Below are positions 1 to 7,211 of a stretch of DNA of 64,000 bases, in pieces (within the stretch, counting starts at the first letter, position 1; every line of letters starts with the position of its first letter). This DNA comes from CALUVN01 sp944323595 (GTDB lineage: Bacteria > Cyanobacteriota > Vampirovibrionia > Gastranaerophilales > Gastranaerophilaceae). The notes under the pieces are model-generated. The model ran no database searches, was not told where the DNA came from, and saw only the letters and a list, made by a program, of their open reading frames with translations. The position numbers were made by a program, and so were the translations under genes. The stretch covers positions 682,001 through 746,000 of the forward strand of contig OZ006972.1 of the NCBI GenBank assembly GCA_963931255.1, read 5' to 3'.

Positions 1-421
1 ACAAGGTCATTTAATAAGCATAAATGACAGTTTAGGTAATATAACATATAGCGAATCAATTCAAGACCTTAAAAACTCTATTACACTTGTTGACACAAAA
101 GAGAAAACAACATTTGTAGTTGCAAGTGCAAAAGACAGCGCAAGTATTCAAAAATTTGGTTTACTCGGTCAAATAGAATCAATTGACAAAGATGACAAGA
201 CGTCAAAAAGCGTTGTTGCTCAAAATATGTTAAAAGATTTAAACAAAGTTACGGTTTCAATATCGGTTGATATGTTAGGAACGGACGATTTTAAAAAAGG
301 TTCAATTTTATCGTTAGATTATCCGGATTATGGACTTTCGGGTGATTATTATGCAAAAAGCACAAGACACAATATTGCAAATAAAAATCATTATGTAAAT
401 GCGGAATTGGTGAAAGTATGA
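1..421 (+). CDS. Phage baseplate hub protein, XkdQ-like (partial, 5' end outside window)
   Basis: The reading frame is open from base 2 of the window to the stop at 419-421, so this is the last ~140 residues of a longer protein. The visible part contains KFGLLGQIESIDK followed by a helix and a strand-rich tail ending HYVNAELVKV. This fits the C-terminal part of XkdQ/YqbQ-type hub proteins (the gp27 equivalent at the centre of the baseplate). Position supports the call: it precedes DUF2577, DUF2634 and baseplate J genes, the usual PBSX order. The stop overlaps the next start by four bases (ATGA), so the two genes are translationally coupled. Family assignment is by context and a weak motif match. 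Confidence 0.7.
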   Translation, partial: QGHLISINDSLGNITYSESIQDLKNSITLVDTKEKTTFVVASAKDSASIQKFGLLGQIESIDKDDKTSKSVVAQNMLKDLNKVTVSISVDMLGTDDFKKGSILSLDYPDYGLSGDYYAKSTRHNIANKNHYVNAELVKV

Positions 422-885
422 CAGATAAAAGCGACAAATTAGCGTTAAAACTTGCAAAAGAGTTTAAAAAACGCAACAATCCGTCTTCATACAAAGAATT
501 AACAATTGCGACAGTGCAAGCAATTGAGCCGTTGCAATTGACGGTTGCAAATTCGCAAATTTTATTAAGTGAAGAATTAGGGAATTTATTTATTCCTGAA
601 TGGTTTACATTCCGTTGCAATATTGATTCAACCGGCATGTTATCTGAAACAGTCACAAGCGAAACGGATTCAGCGCAAGCAGTCACAGAAACACACTCAC
701 AAAGTGGTGCGCCTTGTAATATGCCTAATGCAATTGCAAATTTATCAAATGCAATTTTGGCGGTTCGTGATGAACTATTAGCATTGAAATGTGAATTAAA
801 AATTGGCGATAAATTGATTGTTGCGCCTTTGGAATCTGATTCAGAATATGTAATTGTTGATAAATTGACGACAAAGGGGGAATAA
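418..885 (+). CDS. Phage protein, DUF2577 (XkdR-like)
   Basis: A 155-residue protein. A helical N-terminus (LALKLAKEFKKRNN) is followed by a small beta domain: TIATVQAIEPLQLTVANSQ, then a late strand GDKLIVAPLESDSEYVIVDKL. That layout is typical of DUF2577/XkdR proteins, which sit between the hub and the gp25-like sheath-initiator gene in PBSX-type phages and probably help build the baseplate. Overlaps the upstream stop by four bases and abuts the next start. The middle (roughly residues 85-110) is an Asn/Ala-rich linker. No catalytic motif is visible. Confidence 0.65.
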   Translation: MTDKSDKLALKLAKEFKKRNNPSSYKELTIATVQAIEPLQLTVANSQILLSEELGNLFIPEWFTFRCNIDSTGMLSETVTSETDSAQAVTETHSQSGAPCNMPNAIANLSNAILAVRDELLALKCELKIGDKLIVAPLESDSEYVIVDKLTTKGE

Positions 886-1335
886 ATGTTTCCGGAAGAT
901 GATATTGACGAAACACTTGAAAGTTTAACGGCGTCAATTGAAAATGCCGAAAGTGTTTTGTTGTGTTTTAAATTTGATTTTGACAAAAAAGAATATGTAA
1001 TCAAGGACGGTTCACCGGAATTGATTCAAGAATATGAAGCAACAAAACAGTGGATTCAAAAATTTCTTTCAACGGATATTGGAACACTTGAAATTTATGA
1101 CGGATATAAATTCGGTACTTCATATAAAAAAATGATGGGTTCAAAAAGTATCAATAACGGATATATTGAATCAGAAATTGAACGTGAAATCCGCGAGGGT
1201 TTTTTATTATGTCCGTCAATAAGAAAAATTGTTTCTTATGATTCTGAAAAACAAGGAACAAGACTTTGTTTAAAAATTACAGTTGCTTTGAACAGTGGCG
1301 CAAGCGCAGAGTGTAACGCAACATTAGGGGTATAA
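886..1335 (+). CDS. Phage baseplate wedge protein, DUF2634 (XkdS/gp25-like)
   Basis: A 149-residue protein that starts directly after the previous stop, with a G-rich ribosome-binding site (AAAGGGGGAA). It contains FKFDFDKKEYVIKDGSPELI near the N-terminus and LSTDIGTLEIYDGYKFGTSY in the middle, the conserved parts of DUF2634. DUF2634 proteins are equivalent to T4 gp25, which starts sheath assembly and joins the wedge to the tube. It lies immediately before baseplate J, as in PBSX xkdS-xkdT. Confidence 0.75.
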   Translation: MFPEDDIDETLESLTASIENAESVLLCFKFDFDKKEYVIKDGSPELIQEYEATKQWIQKFLSTDIGTLEIYDGYKFGTSYKKMMGSKSINNGYIESEIEREIREGFLLCPSIRKIVSYDSEKQGTRLCLKITVALNSGASAECNATLGV

Positions 1336-1336
1336 A

Positions 1337-2479
1337 ATGACAGAATTATATAATCAAACACAAGACGAAATCACGTCCGAATTATTGGCGAATATGCCGA
1401 AAAAATATCAAAAAACAATCGGGTTTCCGATATGGGATTTTTTGCGTGCAATAGCAATTTATATATATGAAATTTTAAAAGATATTAAAACGATACTTTC
1501 ATGGCAAAATGTTGATAATATGACCGGTGAAGACTTGCGCCGTTGGGTATTTCAAAGACGCGGGATTGAGTGGAAGCCGGCAACAAAGGCAACGACGATA
1601 TTGACAACAACCGGAACGGGCTTTTCGCTTACAGCCGGACAGATAGTCGGTGAATCCGACACAGGGTTAATGTTTGCAGTGACGGAAGATTTTGTTTCAG
1701 ACACTGGGATTGCAGAAATTCCGGTTGAATGCACAACAGCCGGCACAATTGGCAATATTCCGGCGGGTTCTATAACTAAAATTCCGGTTACAATTGACGG
1801 TTTATCAACCATTGTAAATAACCAAAACGCAACGGGCGGATATGATGATGAAAGCGACGATTCTTTGCGTGAAAGATATTATGAAGACCTACAATTGCCG
1901 ATTGTTTCCGGCAATAAAAACCATTACAGAAAATGGGCGCGTGAAATTACCGGCGTTAAAGACGCGAAAGTAAAAGCATTATGGAATGGTGACAACACGG
2001 TAAAAGTCATTATTCTTGATGAAGAAAACTTGATTGCGACCGACGAATTAGTTGAAGAAGTTCAAAACTATATTGACCCGTTGGGCGACGGTTGGGGAGA
2101 GGGGAACGGCGAAGCCCCATGCGGTGCTTATTGTACGGTTGCAAAGGCATTAAAAAAAGAAGTTGCCATTAGTGCAAATATTGAAATTAAAACCGGTTTT
2201 GATTTTACAACAGTTAAAAATAATATTGAAGCAAGTTTGAAATCTTATTTTAAAGAAATTGCATTCAGTGAAGACGGGATTGTGTCTTATACGCAAATTT
2301 CATCATATATATTAAAAGCCGACGGCGTGAAAGACCATTCCGGCATGTTAATAAATGGCGGAATTGATAATTTAAAGGTGCAAGACACAAAAACGGACAC
2401 GGAAGTTGCCGTGTTAGGAACTTTGACATTAACAGAGGTGCAAAATGTTGTTAACAGCGTTAATCAACAAACTACATAA
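1337..2479 (+). CDS. Baseplate J family protein (XkdT-like)
   Basis: A 380-residue baseplate J/gp47-like wedge protein. Visible landmarks are the N-terminal LRAIAIYIYEIL helix, EDLRRWVFQRRGIEWKPATKA, a strand repeat typical of the family (GFSLTAGQIVGESDTGLMFAV, then TAGTIGNIPAGSITKIPVTI), and the signature ESDDSLRERYYEDLQLP followed by GNKNHYRKWAREITGVKDAKV. It should form the wedge arms that connect hub and tail fibres. Length agrees with the usual ~350-390. It overlaps the next gene by 35 bases. Confidence 0.9.
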   Translation: MTELYNQTQDEITSELLANMPKKYQKTIGFPIWDFLRAIAIYIYEILKDIKTILSWQNVDNMTGEDLRRWVFQRRGIEWKPATKATTILTTTGTGFSLTAGQIVGESDTGLMFAVTEDFVSDTGIAEIPVECTTAGTIGNIPAGSITKIPVTIDGLSTIVNNQNATGGYDDESDDSLRERYYEDLQLPIVSGNKNHYRKWAREITGVKDAKVKALWNGDNTVKVIILDEENLIATDELVEEVQNYIDPLGDGWGEGNGEAPCGAYCTVAKALKKEVAISANIEIKTGFDFTTVKNNIEASLKSYFKEIAFSEDGIVSYTQISSYILKADGVKDHSGMLINGGIDNLKVQDTKTDTEVAVLGTLTLTEVQNVVNSVNQQTT

Positions 2480-3002
2480 ATATGACCGCAAAAGTCAATT
2501 TGTATATGATTTATTTTATGCGGTGCATAAAAAACTTGCAGAAGTTCATGAGTATATAAAAAATTTAAAAAATGAATTCTTTTTTGACACATTGAACTTG
2601 TCAATCCCGTCTTATGAAAAATTGATGAAATTAACACCATTTGCAGACGCAACAAAAGAAGAAAGGCAATCCGCAATATGGGCGCGTTGGCTTGCAAATG
2701 GGAAAAACACAATCAAGTTAATTCAAGATATATGTAATACTTGGAAAAATGGCGAAATTGACGCAAGTTTTATTGAGGGGAAAATAAAACTTCAATTCAT
2801 AGGTTCTTATGGGATACCTAGTCAAAGTGCTTTGTCTGCATTAGTCAAACAGATTGAAGACATTATTCCGGCGCACATTGGTTTCTTTTGGCAATATAAG
2901 TTTTTGCTAAAAAAAGAAATTCATAATGTGCTTACAAAATCAGAAATGCAACAGTTGAGTAAAAATAAATATTGTGAGGTTAAAACAAATGAAACAAACT
3001 GA
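2445..3002 (+). CDS. Phage tail protein, DUF2313 (YmfQ/XkdU-like)
   Basis: A 185-residue protein. The ATG has a good ribosome-binding site (AGAGGTG) inside the 3' end of the baseplate J gene. The N-terminal half is helical (SYEKLMKLTPFADATKEERQSAIWARWLANGKNT), and the C-terminal half contains IKLQFIGSYGIPSQSALSALVKQIEDIIPAHIGF, matching the P-A-H pattern of DUF2313 proteins. These lie between baseplate J and the tail fibre and are thought to dock the fibre. It overlaps the start of the fibre gene by 14 bases. Confidence 0.75.
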   Translation: MLLTALINKLHKYDRKSQFVYDLFYAVHKKLAEVHEYIKNLKNEFFFDTLNLSIPSYEKLMKLTPFADATKEERQSAIWARWLANGKNTIKLIQDICNTWKNGEIDASFIEGKIKLQFIGSYGIPSQSALSALVKQIEDIIPAHIGFFWQYKFLLKKEIHNVLTKSEMQQLSKNKYCEVKTNETN

Positions 3003-4641
3003 AAATTTAGGTTTAAATTTAACAGATATGACAGAAGACGGCAATCAATTATTTGATTTTGAACGTGATTTGAATCAACCTTTTGAAATAATAGATGAAG
3101 CAATAGGGGAACTTCAAGCCCGTTCAGTTTCCGCAGGTATTCCGCCGTCTAATTGTAAAAATTTACGGGTAGAAAAAAGCGGAACAAATTATTTGTTAAA
3201 TTGGAATGACCCGAAAGACACGGTCATAAATGATTTAACATTATGCACATGGAGGAAAACGGTCATTGTAAAAAAATCGGGTTCATATCCGGAAACACCG
3301 GAAGACGGAACGGTTGTTTTAACAAATACAGTGCGTGACAAGTATTCAAAAGAAGCGTATGTTGACGAAATCGACGACGACACCGAAACAGAATATTATT
3401 ATCGTGCTTTTCCTTATTCGGTTAATGGTGTTTGTAACCTTGACCCGCAAAATTATTTCGGTACGGTTATATATGAATTTATTCTTGACACAACAAATTC
3501 AAATCCGAAAACTTGTATTAAATATGCGGGGATAAATGAAGACTTTACACCGGCACACATGGATTATGAAAATGAAGTCTTTGACTATGGTTCTTGGAAA
3601 GATACATTTATAATGTCATTGGCGCGTCCTTGTATGCTTAAAACAAGCGGTGTTGTTGATTATTATTTGAATCCGGACGACCTAACACAAAAAGAAGACG
3701 GCACACCGTCAGATGTTTCAAATGAAAGTTATGACGGCAATGCAATGGTGCAATTTGCACAATTTTGGATTAAAGCCGTTCAAGAGGGTGCAAAAATCCA
3801 TGTTTATATTGCAAATAAACAGGTTGATGAAAATTATAAGGATTATATGCACTATGGTGAAGACGGAACATTAAAACAATATGTTTATCGTGCTATTTAC
3901 GACGGTTCAAATATTAGCAATAAAATCCGTTCACTATCCGGCAAAACTATTTGTCGGAGTTTAGCAGGAAACACGCAAATTGCCAATGCACGTGCAAACG
4001 GTTCCGGTTGGAACGTTGACGCATACGCCGATAGAGTAGCAATAAATTTTCTTTTGATGTTAATCGGAAAATCGCTTGACACACAAACAACATTCGGAAC
4101 GGGGCGTTATACCGGTTATGTAAATGAATCAAACACAAATCAATTATTGACTACCGGAACAAATGACAAAAAGGGAATGTTCTATGGTGACAACAACAAC
4201 GGTTGTGTGACTGTTTTTTTCATTCAAAATTGGTGGGGAAATATTTGGAAAATCACAAACGGTTTAATTCAAAAGAACGGCAAATTGTATGTTAAATTTA
4301 CTTACGGAACACAAGACGGTTCAAGTGCGACCGGATATAATCAAACAGATTCAACCGGATATATTGACACCGGCGTGACCTTATCCGGAACAATTTCACA
4401 ACTATATATAAAATCAATGAAATTAGTTTCCGGCTATGGGCTTGTTCCGTCGGCAGATTCGGGGGGTTCTTCTTCCACTTATTTTTGTGACGGACTTTGG
4501 AGTAATTCTTCACTTGTCGGTTTTGCGCGCTTTGGTGGGGCTTCCAGTTCACAGTTGTCTGCTGGTAGTTTCTACCTTGATTTGAACAATACTGTTTCTC
4601 ATGCGAATTGGCACTATGGCGTCGCGCTCTCTTACAAATAA
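2989..4641 (+). CDS. Tail-fibre-like protein, DGR variable protein
   Basis: A 551-residue structural protein at the fibre position after DUF2313. I chose the ATG at 2989 (GAGGT eight bases upstream) over an in-frame GTG 15 bases earlier. Residues ~55-170 look like a fibronectin-III-type domain (LRVEKSGTNYLLNWNDP, then TEYYYRAFPYSVNG), followed by a DUF-like body. The last ~40 residues (GFARFGG, then NWHYGVALSYK) have the W-x-Y-G-V-A-L ending of C-type-lectin-fold variable proteins. The final 115 bases before the stop codon region are the VR of a diversity-generating retroelement. Compared with TR1, four codons are diversified: Asn to Ala, Asn to Ser, Asn to His and Thr to Ser. The likely role is a receptor-binding adhesin whose ligand site is varied by the downstream reverse transcriptase. 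Confidence 0.88.
   Translation: MKQTENLGLNLTDMTEDGNQLFDFERDLNQPFEIIDEAIGELQARSVSAGIPPSNCKNLRVEKSGTNYLLNWNDPKDTVINDLTLCTWRKTVIVKKSGSYPETPEDGTVVLTNTVRDKYSKEAYVDEIDDDTETEYYYRAFPYSVNGVCNLDPQNYFGTVIYEFILDTTNSNPKTCIKYAGINEDFTPAHMDYENEVFDYGSWKDTFIMSLARPCMLKTSGVVDYYLNPDDLTQKEDGTPSDVSNESYDGNAMVQFAQFWIKAVQEGAKIHVYIANKQVDENYKDYMHYGEDGTLKQYVYRAIYDGSNISNKIRSLSGKTICRSLAGNTQIANARANGSGWNVDAYADRVAINFLLMLIGKSLDTQTTFGTGRYTGYVNESNTNQLLTTGTNDKKGMFYGDNNNGCVTVFFIQNWWGNIWKITNGLIQKNGKLYVKFTYGTQDGSSATGYNQTDSTGYIDTGVTLSGTISQLYIKSMKLVSGYGLVPSADSGGSSSTYFCDGLWSNSSLVGFARFGGASSSQLSAGSFYLDLNNTVSHANWHYGVALSYK
4521..4635 (+). repeat. DGR variable repeat (VR)
   Basis: A 115-bp segment at the 3' end of the fibre gene, 110/115 identical to TR1. 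The five differences are at 4540, 4541, 4547, 4612 and 4630, and in every case TR1 has A (changed to G, C, G, C and T). Restriction of changes to template adenines is the hallmark of DGR mutagenic homing. The conserved block TATGGCGTCGCGCTC near the 3' end probably acts as the initiation-of-mutagenic-homing (IMH) region. At 4630 the base T also equals TR2, so that one position could have come from either template. Confidence 0.93.
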
Positions 4642-4657
4642 CCTCTTTGGGGGGTTT

Positions 4658-4674
4658 GGGGGGGTTCACCCCCC
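4658..4674 (+). repeat. G/C hairpin just downstream of VR
   Basis: Six G (4659-4664), a TTCA tetraloop, then six C (4669-4674), 17 bases after the fibre stop codon. A second G run (4649-4654) could pair with the same C run instead. In the Bordetella phage DGR a hairpin/cruciform just 3' of VR promotes homing. This one is in the right place to do that, but its loop does not match the GAAA-type loop known there. Confidence 0.6.
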
Positions 4675-4680
4675 TTGTCT

Positions 4681-4709
4681 TGAGCCGTTAGGCTCATGAA
4701 AATTTTTTT
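4681..4709 (+). terminator. Terminator-like hairpin after the fibre gene
   Basis: Stem TGAGCC / GGCTCA with a GTTA loop, followed by TGAAAA and seven T (4703-4709). It reads as a short Rho-independent terminator for the fibre message. It could also be part of the paired-hairpin target structure downstream of VR. Confidence 0.6.
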
Positions 4710-4809
4710 GCGGGCTATTTTACGTATTTTAAAAATAAATATGTTTGTGGTATGTTACTTTTGCAAGAAATTGTGTTGAACATTTAAAATTTGGGTAATA
4801 TACCACGAG

Positions 4810-4924
4810 TTTTGCGCGCTTTGGTGGGAATTCCAATTCACAGTTGTCTGCTGGTAGTTTCTACCTTGATTTGAACAATACTGTTTCTCATGCGAATTGG
4901 AACTATGGCGTCGCGCTCACTTAC
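4810..4924 (+). repeat. DGR template repeat 1 (TR1), matches the local VR
   Basis: A non-coding 115-bp copy of the VR, 289 bases downstream of it. In the VR frame it reads FARFGGNSNSQ up to NWNYGVALTY and a stop, so the mutable sites are AAT/AAC codons, as expected for a template in which A is randomised. It is preceded by GGGTAATA, as is TR2, so TR1 and TR2 look like a tandem duplication of a ~133-bp unit. Confidence 0.92.
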
Positions 4925-4942
4925 TAGGGTAATAAATCAAGG

Positions 4943-5057
4943 TTTTGCGCGCTTTGGTAGCAATCCGAATGACGGCTTGTTGGTTGGTGCTTTTGCGTTG
5001 AATGTGAACAATGCCGTGTCGCACTCGAATTGGAACTATGGCGTCGCGCTCTCATAC
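4943..5057 (+). repeat. DGR template repeat 2 (TR2), different core, target not in window
   Basis: Exactly the same length as TR1 (115 bp), with the same first 16 bases (starting TTTTGCGCGC) and the same 26 bases around the IMH (CGAATTGG to GCGCTC). The core differs at many non-adenine positions. It reads FARFGSNPND, then GAFALNVNNAVSHSNWNYGVALSY and a stop, a coherent lectin-fold C-terminus rich in AAT/AAC codons. It cannot be derived from TR1 or VR by adenine mutagenesis alone. It therefore looks like a second template for a different variable gene elsewhere. Confidence 0.82.
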
Positions 5058-5171
5058 TAATTTATTAAGACTTACAATGTGGTTTGTTATCCGTACCGCT
5101 TGGTAAAAATTGACCGCAAAAGAGGCATGGATTAGTAGCATGTCGAAAGTCCGTGAGGTTTTAGTAAGAGA
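5058..5171 (+). other. Spacer between TR2 and RT, probable 3' part of the DGR template RNA
   Basis: About 110 bases without an ORF between TR2 and the reverse transcriptase start. In studied DGRs the RNA 3' of TR is needed for priming and RT binding. This stretch is in that position, and contains pairable segments (for example CCGTACCGC and, later, AGTCCGTGAGG). No Avd accessory gene lies here. Function is inferred from position only. Confidence 0.45.
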
Positions 5172-6311
5172 ATGAAATCATTTAATCACCTCTTTGAAGT
5201 TGCAACAAGCGACGAAATAATATATTCGTCGCTTATGGACGCAAGCAAGCGTAAAAAAGACCGTCCGAACGTTCAAAAGATATTATTAAACAAAGAAAAA
5301 TATATTAAGAAATTCCGCGAATGGTTGTTAAAAGGCGATTATCAACCAATTAAACACATTGCAACTGTTATAAATGACGGATTTTTGCTTAAAAAGCGTG
5401 TTGTTATTCAACCGTATTTTTACCCCGAACAATGGGCGCAACACGTCGTCGTGAAAACATTACAACCAATGTTTATGCATGGAATGTATGAATTTTCTTG
5501 TGGCTCTGTTCCTAATCGTGGCATACATCATGGAAAAAGACACCTTGAAAAATTTATCCGAAATAATAAGTCTGAAATTAAATATGTTTTGAAATTGGAT
5601 ATTCGGCATTTTTACGAAAGTGTAGATATTGATTTATTAAAGACCCGATTTAAAGAATCAATTCATGATGAAAGAATGTTGAATTTAATTTTCTTTATTC
5701 TTGATTCTAATAGTGCGGTCTTGGGTGATACCGAAATAAAAGAGGGGTTGCCGATTGGTTTCTATACGTCACAATGGTTTGCAAACTGGTTTTTACAACC
5801 ATTTGACCATTATGTGAAAGAAAAATTAAAAGTTAAATGTTATGTTCGTTATATGGACGACATTGTAATTTTCGGAAGAAATAAAAAGGAATTACACTTA
5901 AAACTTGAACAAATTAAACAGTATTTGGCAGGCATGAAATTGACTGTCAAGGATAATTATCAAGTTTTTAGATTTGATTATATTGACCGAAACGGGAAAA
6001 GACGCGGGCGTTTTATTGATTTTATGGGGTTTAAATTTTACAGAGATAAAACGACTATACGCGGAAAAATATTTGTTCGTGCGCTTAGAAAAGCACGGAA
6101 AATTAAAGCAAAATCGAATCCGACATGGTATGACGCAAGTCAAATTTTAAGTTATACCGGTTGGTTTAAATATACCGATACATACAACGCTTACCAAAAA
6201 TATATTATTCAAAATGTAAATATTGAAGCGTGCAAGGATTTAATCAGGCGTAAAGATAAAAAAGGGGGTAAAAGTGCAAATAAATTGGAAAAGGGCGGAA
6301 AGCCTATGTAA
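5172..6311 (+). CDS. DGR-type reverse transcriptase
   Basis: A 379-residue RNA-directed DNA polymerase. It copies the TR RNA with adenine-specific errors into cDNA that replaces VR. RT motifs are in order: RVVIQPYFYPEQW (~76-88), SVPNRGIHHGKRHLEKFI (~112-129), catalytic Asp143 in LKLDIRHFYESV, the DGR/group-II-like EGLPIGFYTSQWFANWFL (~191-208, with Ser-Gln at 200-201), the YMDD active site at 227-230, and IDFMGFKFYRDKTTIRG (~282-298). Length (~380) and the G-x-x-x-S-Q motif fit DGR RTs rather than retrons or intron RTs; there is no maturase or endonuclease domain. It is the last large gene before the small tail genes, and its 3' end overlaps the next ORF by 38 bases. Confidence 0.93.
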   Translation: MKSFNHLFEVATSDEIIYSSLMDASKRKKDRPNVQKILLNKEKYIKKFREWLLKGDYQPIKHIATVINDGFLLKKRVVIQPYFYPEQWAQHVVVKTLQPMFMHGMYEFSCGSVPNRGIHHGKRHLEKFIRNNKSEIKYVLKLDIRHFYESVDIDLLKTRFKESIHDERMLNLIFFILDSNSAVLGDTEIKEGLPIGFYTSQWFANWFLQPFDHYVKEKLKVKCYVRYMDDIVIFGRNKKELHLKLEQIKQYLAGMKLTVKDNYQVFRFDYIDRNGKRRGRFIDFMGFKFYRDKTTIRGKIFVRALRKARKIKAKSNPTWYDASQILSYTGWFKYTDTYNAYQKYIIQNVNIEACKDLIRRKDKKGGKSANKLEKGGKPM

Positions 6312-6561
6312 ACCAATTGAAGTTGATTCAACAAGTTCGATTGACGGTGTTTATATCCGAAAAAATATCACAAATGAAACAAGAATTGGAAGTGATGAAC
6401 AGGAATACACCGTTTTTTGTTATGATGAAGCCTTTTTGACACATTCAGAGTATGAAAGATATGTGCTTGTTAATGATTTAACTTCAAGTATCGAATTAAA
6501 ACATGAAAACGATATTATTGACAATTACACATTACAACTAATTGAGGGGGGTATTTTATGA
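6274..6561 (+). CDS. Small phage protein of unknown function
   Basis: A 95-residue acidic protein that starts inside the end of the RT gene and overlaps the XkdX-like gene by four bases (ATGA), so it is part of the tail operon. Features are the N-terminal INWKRAESLCKPIEVDST, then VFCYDEAFLTHSEYERYVL in the middle. Similar Y-D-E-A-(F/Y)-L-T patterns occur in small proteins next to XkdX in gut phages, but no function is known to me. It is not a convincing Avd homologue: Avd forms a basic four-helix bundle of ~120 residues. Confidence 0.65.
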   Translation: MQINWKRAESLCKPIEVDSTSSIDGVYIRKNITNETRIGSDEQEYTVFCYDEAFLTHSEYERYVLVNDLTSSIELKHENDIIDNYTLQLIEGGIL

Positions 6562-6689
6562 CATCATTGTTTGTTCAGTCCTTAAAAAGATTGTATGACG
6601 CCGGACGGATAACAATTCAAGAAGTTCAAGAACGATTGAATAAAAAACAAATTACAGAAAAAGAATATTCCGAAATTGTTTCAGAATAA
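6558..6689 (+). CDS. XkdX family protein
   Basis: A 43-residue protein below the usual ORF cut-off. It reads SLKRLYDAGRITIQEVQER, then ITEKEYSEIVSE, which matches the XkdX family: a K-x-L-Y-(D/E)-x-G-x-I-T-x-x-x-V helix followed by I-T-x-x-E-Y-x-E-I. The ATG overlaps the upstream stop (ATGA) and is preceded by a G-rich ribosome-binding site. XkdX lies after tail fibre genes in PBSX-type phages; its role is unknown. Confidence 0.8.
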   Translation: MTSLFVQSLKRLYDAGRITIQEVQERLNKKQITEKEYSEIVSE

Positions 6690-6724
6690 AATTTTTGGCT
6701 GGGTTGGTTGGGCGTTTCGGGAGT

Positions 6725-6750
6725 AGCACGCAACGGTGGCGTGCTTTTTT
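6725..6750 (+). terminator. Rho-independent terminator after xkdX
   Basis: Stem AGCACGC / GCGTGCT with a seven-base loop, followed directly by TTTTT. It closes the baseplate-fibre-DGR operon. Confidence 0.75.
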
Positions 6751-6782
6751 AGTGCAAAATTTAACATGAAAGGGATAAAAAT

Positions 6783-7157
6783 ATGCAAAAAGAAAGTTTT
6801 TTAAATTTTATAAATGGATTTACCGCAGTTGCGCAAAATGAGATTGCGGAACTTGCAAGCACAAAAAAGAATAATGAAAACAAGAAAAAACAACTTGACC
6901 TTACAATGTTTAAATACGTTCAAAAAGTGCTTACAACACAAAAATTAAATATTTTCGTCAAACTTTTAATAAAAAAATTGATTGTTCCGTGCTTAGATGA
7001 TGTGACACAATTGATTTATGACTTATTGAAAACCAAAATAAAAGGGGTAACACCGGAAGACGAAAAAGAAGATGATTCCGGCGATAATGAAAAAGACGAC
7101 GCGTCGCAGGCACAAGACAATTCAAATAAGAAAAACAATTCAAATAAAAATAGTTAA
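6783..7157 (+). CDS. Phage protein with acidic, Asn/Lys-rich tail, unknown
   Basis: A 124-residue protein. Residues 1-85 are helical (SFLNFINGFTAVAQNEIAEL, then LNIFVKLLIKKLIVPCLDDV). Residues ~90-124 are a low-complexity tail of Asp, Glu, Asn, Ser and Lys. The hydrophobic stretch around residues 57-72 could associate with membrane, but it is short and Lys-rich. It sits between two terminators, so it is a single-gene unit. No family recognised; position before the lysis genes is all that hints at a role. Confidence 0.6.
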   Translation: MQKESFLNFINGFTAVAQNEIAELASTKKNNENKKKQLDLTMFKYVQKVLTTQKLNIFVKLLIKKLIVPCLDDVTQLIYDLLKTKIKGVTPEDEKEDDSGDNEKDDASQAQDNSNKKNNSNKNS

Positions 7158-7182
7158 GACGGCATTTTAAAGCCGTCTTTTT
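7156..7182 (+). terminator. Rho-independent terminator overlapping the stop codon
   Basis: Stem AAGACGGC / GCCGTCTT with an eight-base loop, then TTT. The first two stem bases are the last two of the TAA stop of the upstream gene. Confidence 0.85.
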
Positions 7183-7211
7183 GTTGATACACACAAAGAA
7201 TGGGGGTATTT

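Noticed and set aside
291..1004. Minus-strand ORF of 237 codons antisense to the baseplate genes
   Set aside because: Shadow frame: Ser/Asn/Leu-rich, no ribosome-binding site, and lies fully against coupled phage genes with clear families.
4298..4669. Minus-strand ORF across VR
   Set aside because: Antisense shadow of the fibre gene; would be altered with every homing event and has no ribosome-binding site.
4810..5057. TR1/TR2 as a CRISPR-like or coding tandem repeat
   Set aside because: Only two units, long, with adenine-restricted differences to VR; a DGR explains them fully.
6274..6561. Avd accessory protein of the DGR
   Set aside because: Acidic, strand-containing, 95 residues, with no four-helix-bundle character; more like small tail-operon proteins.
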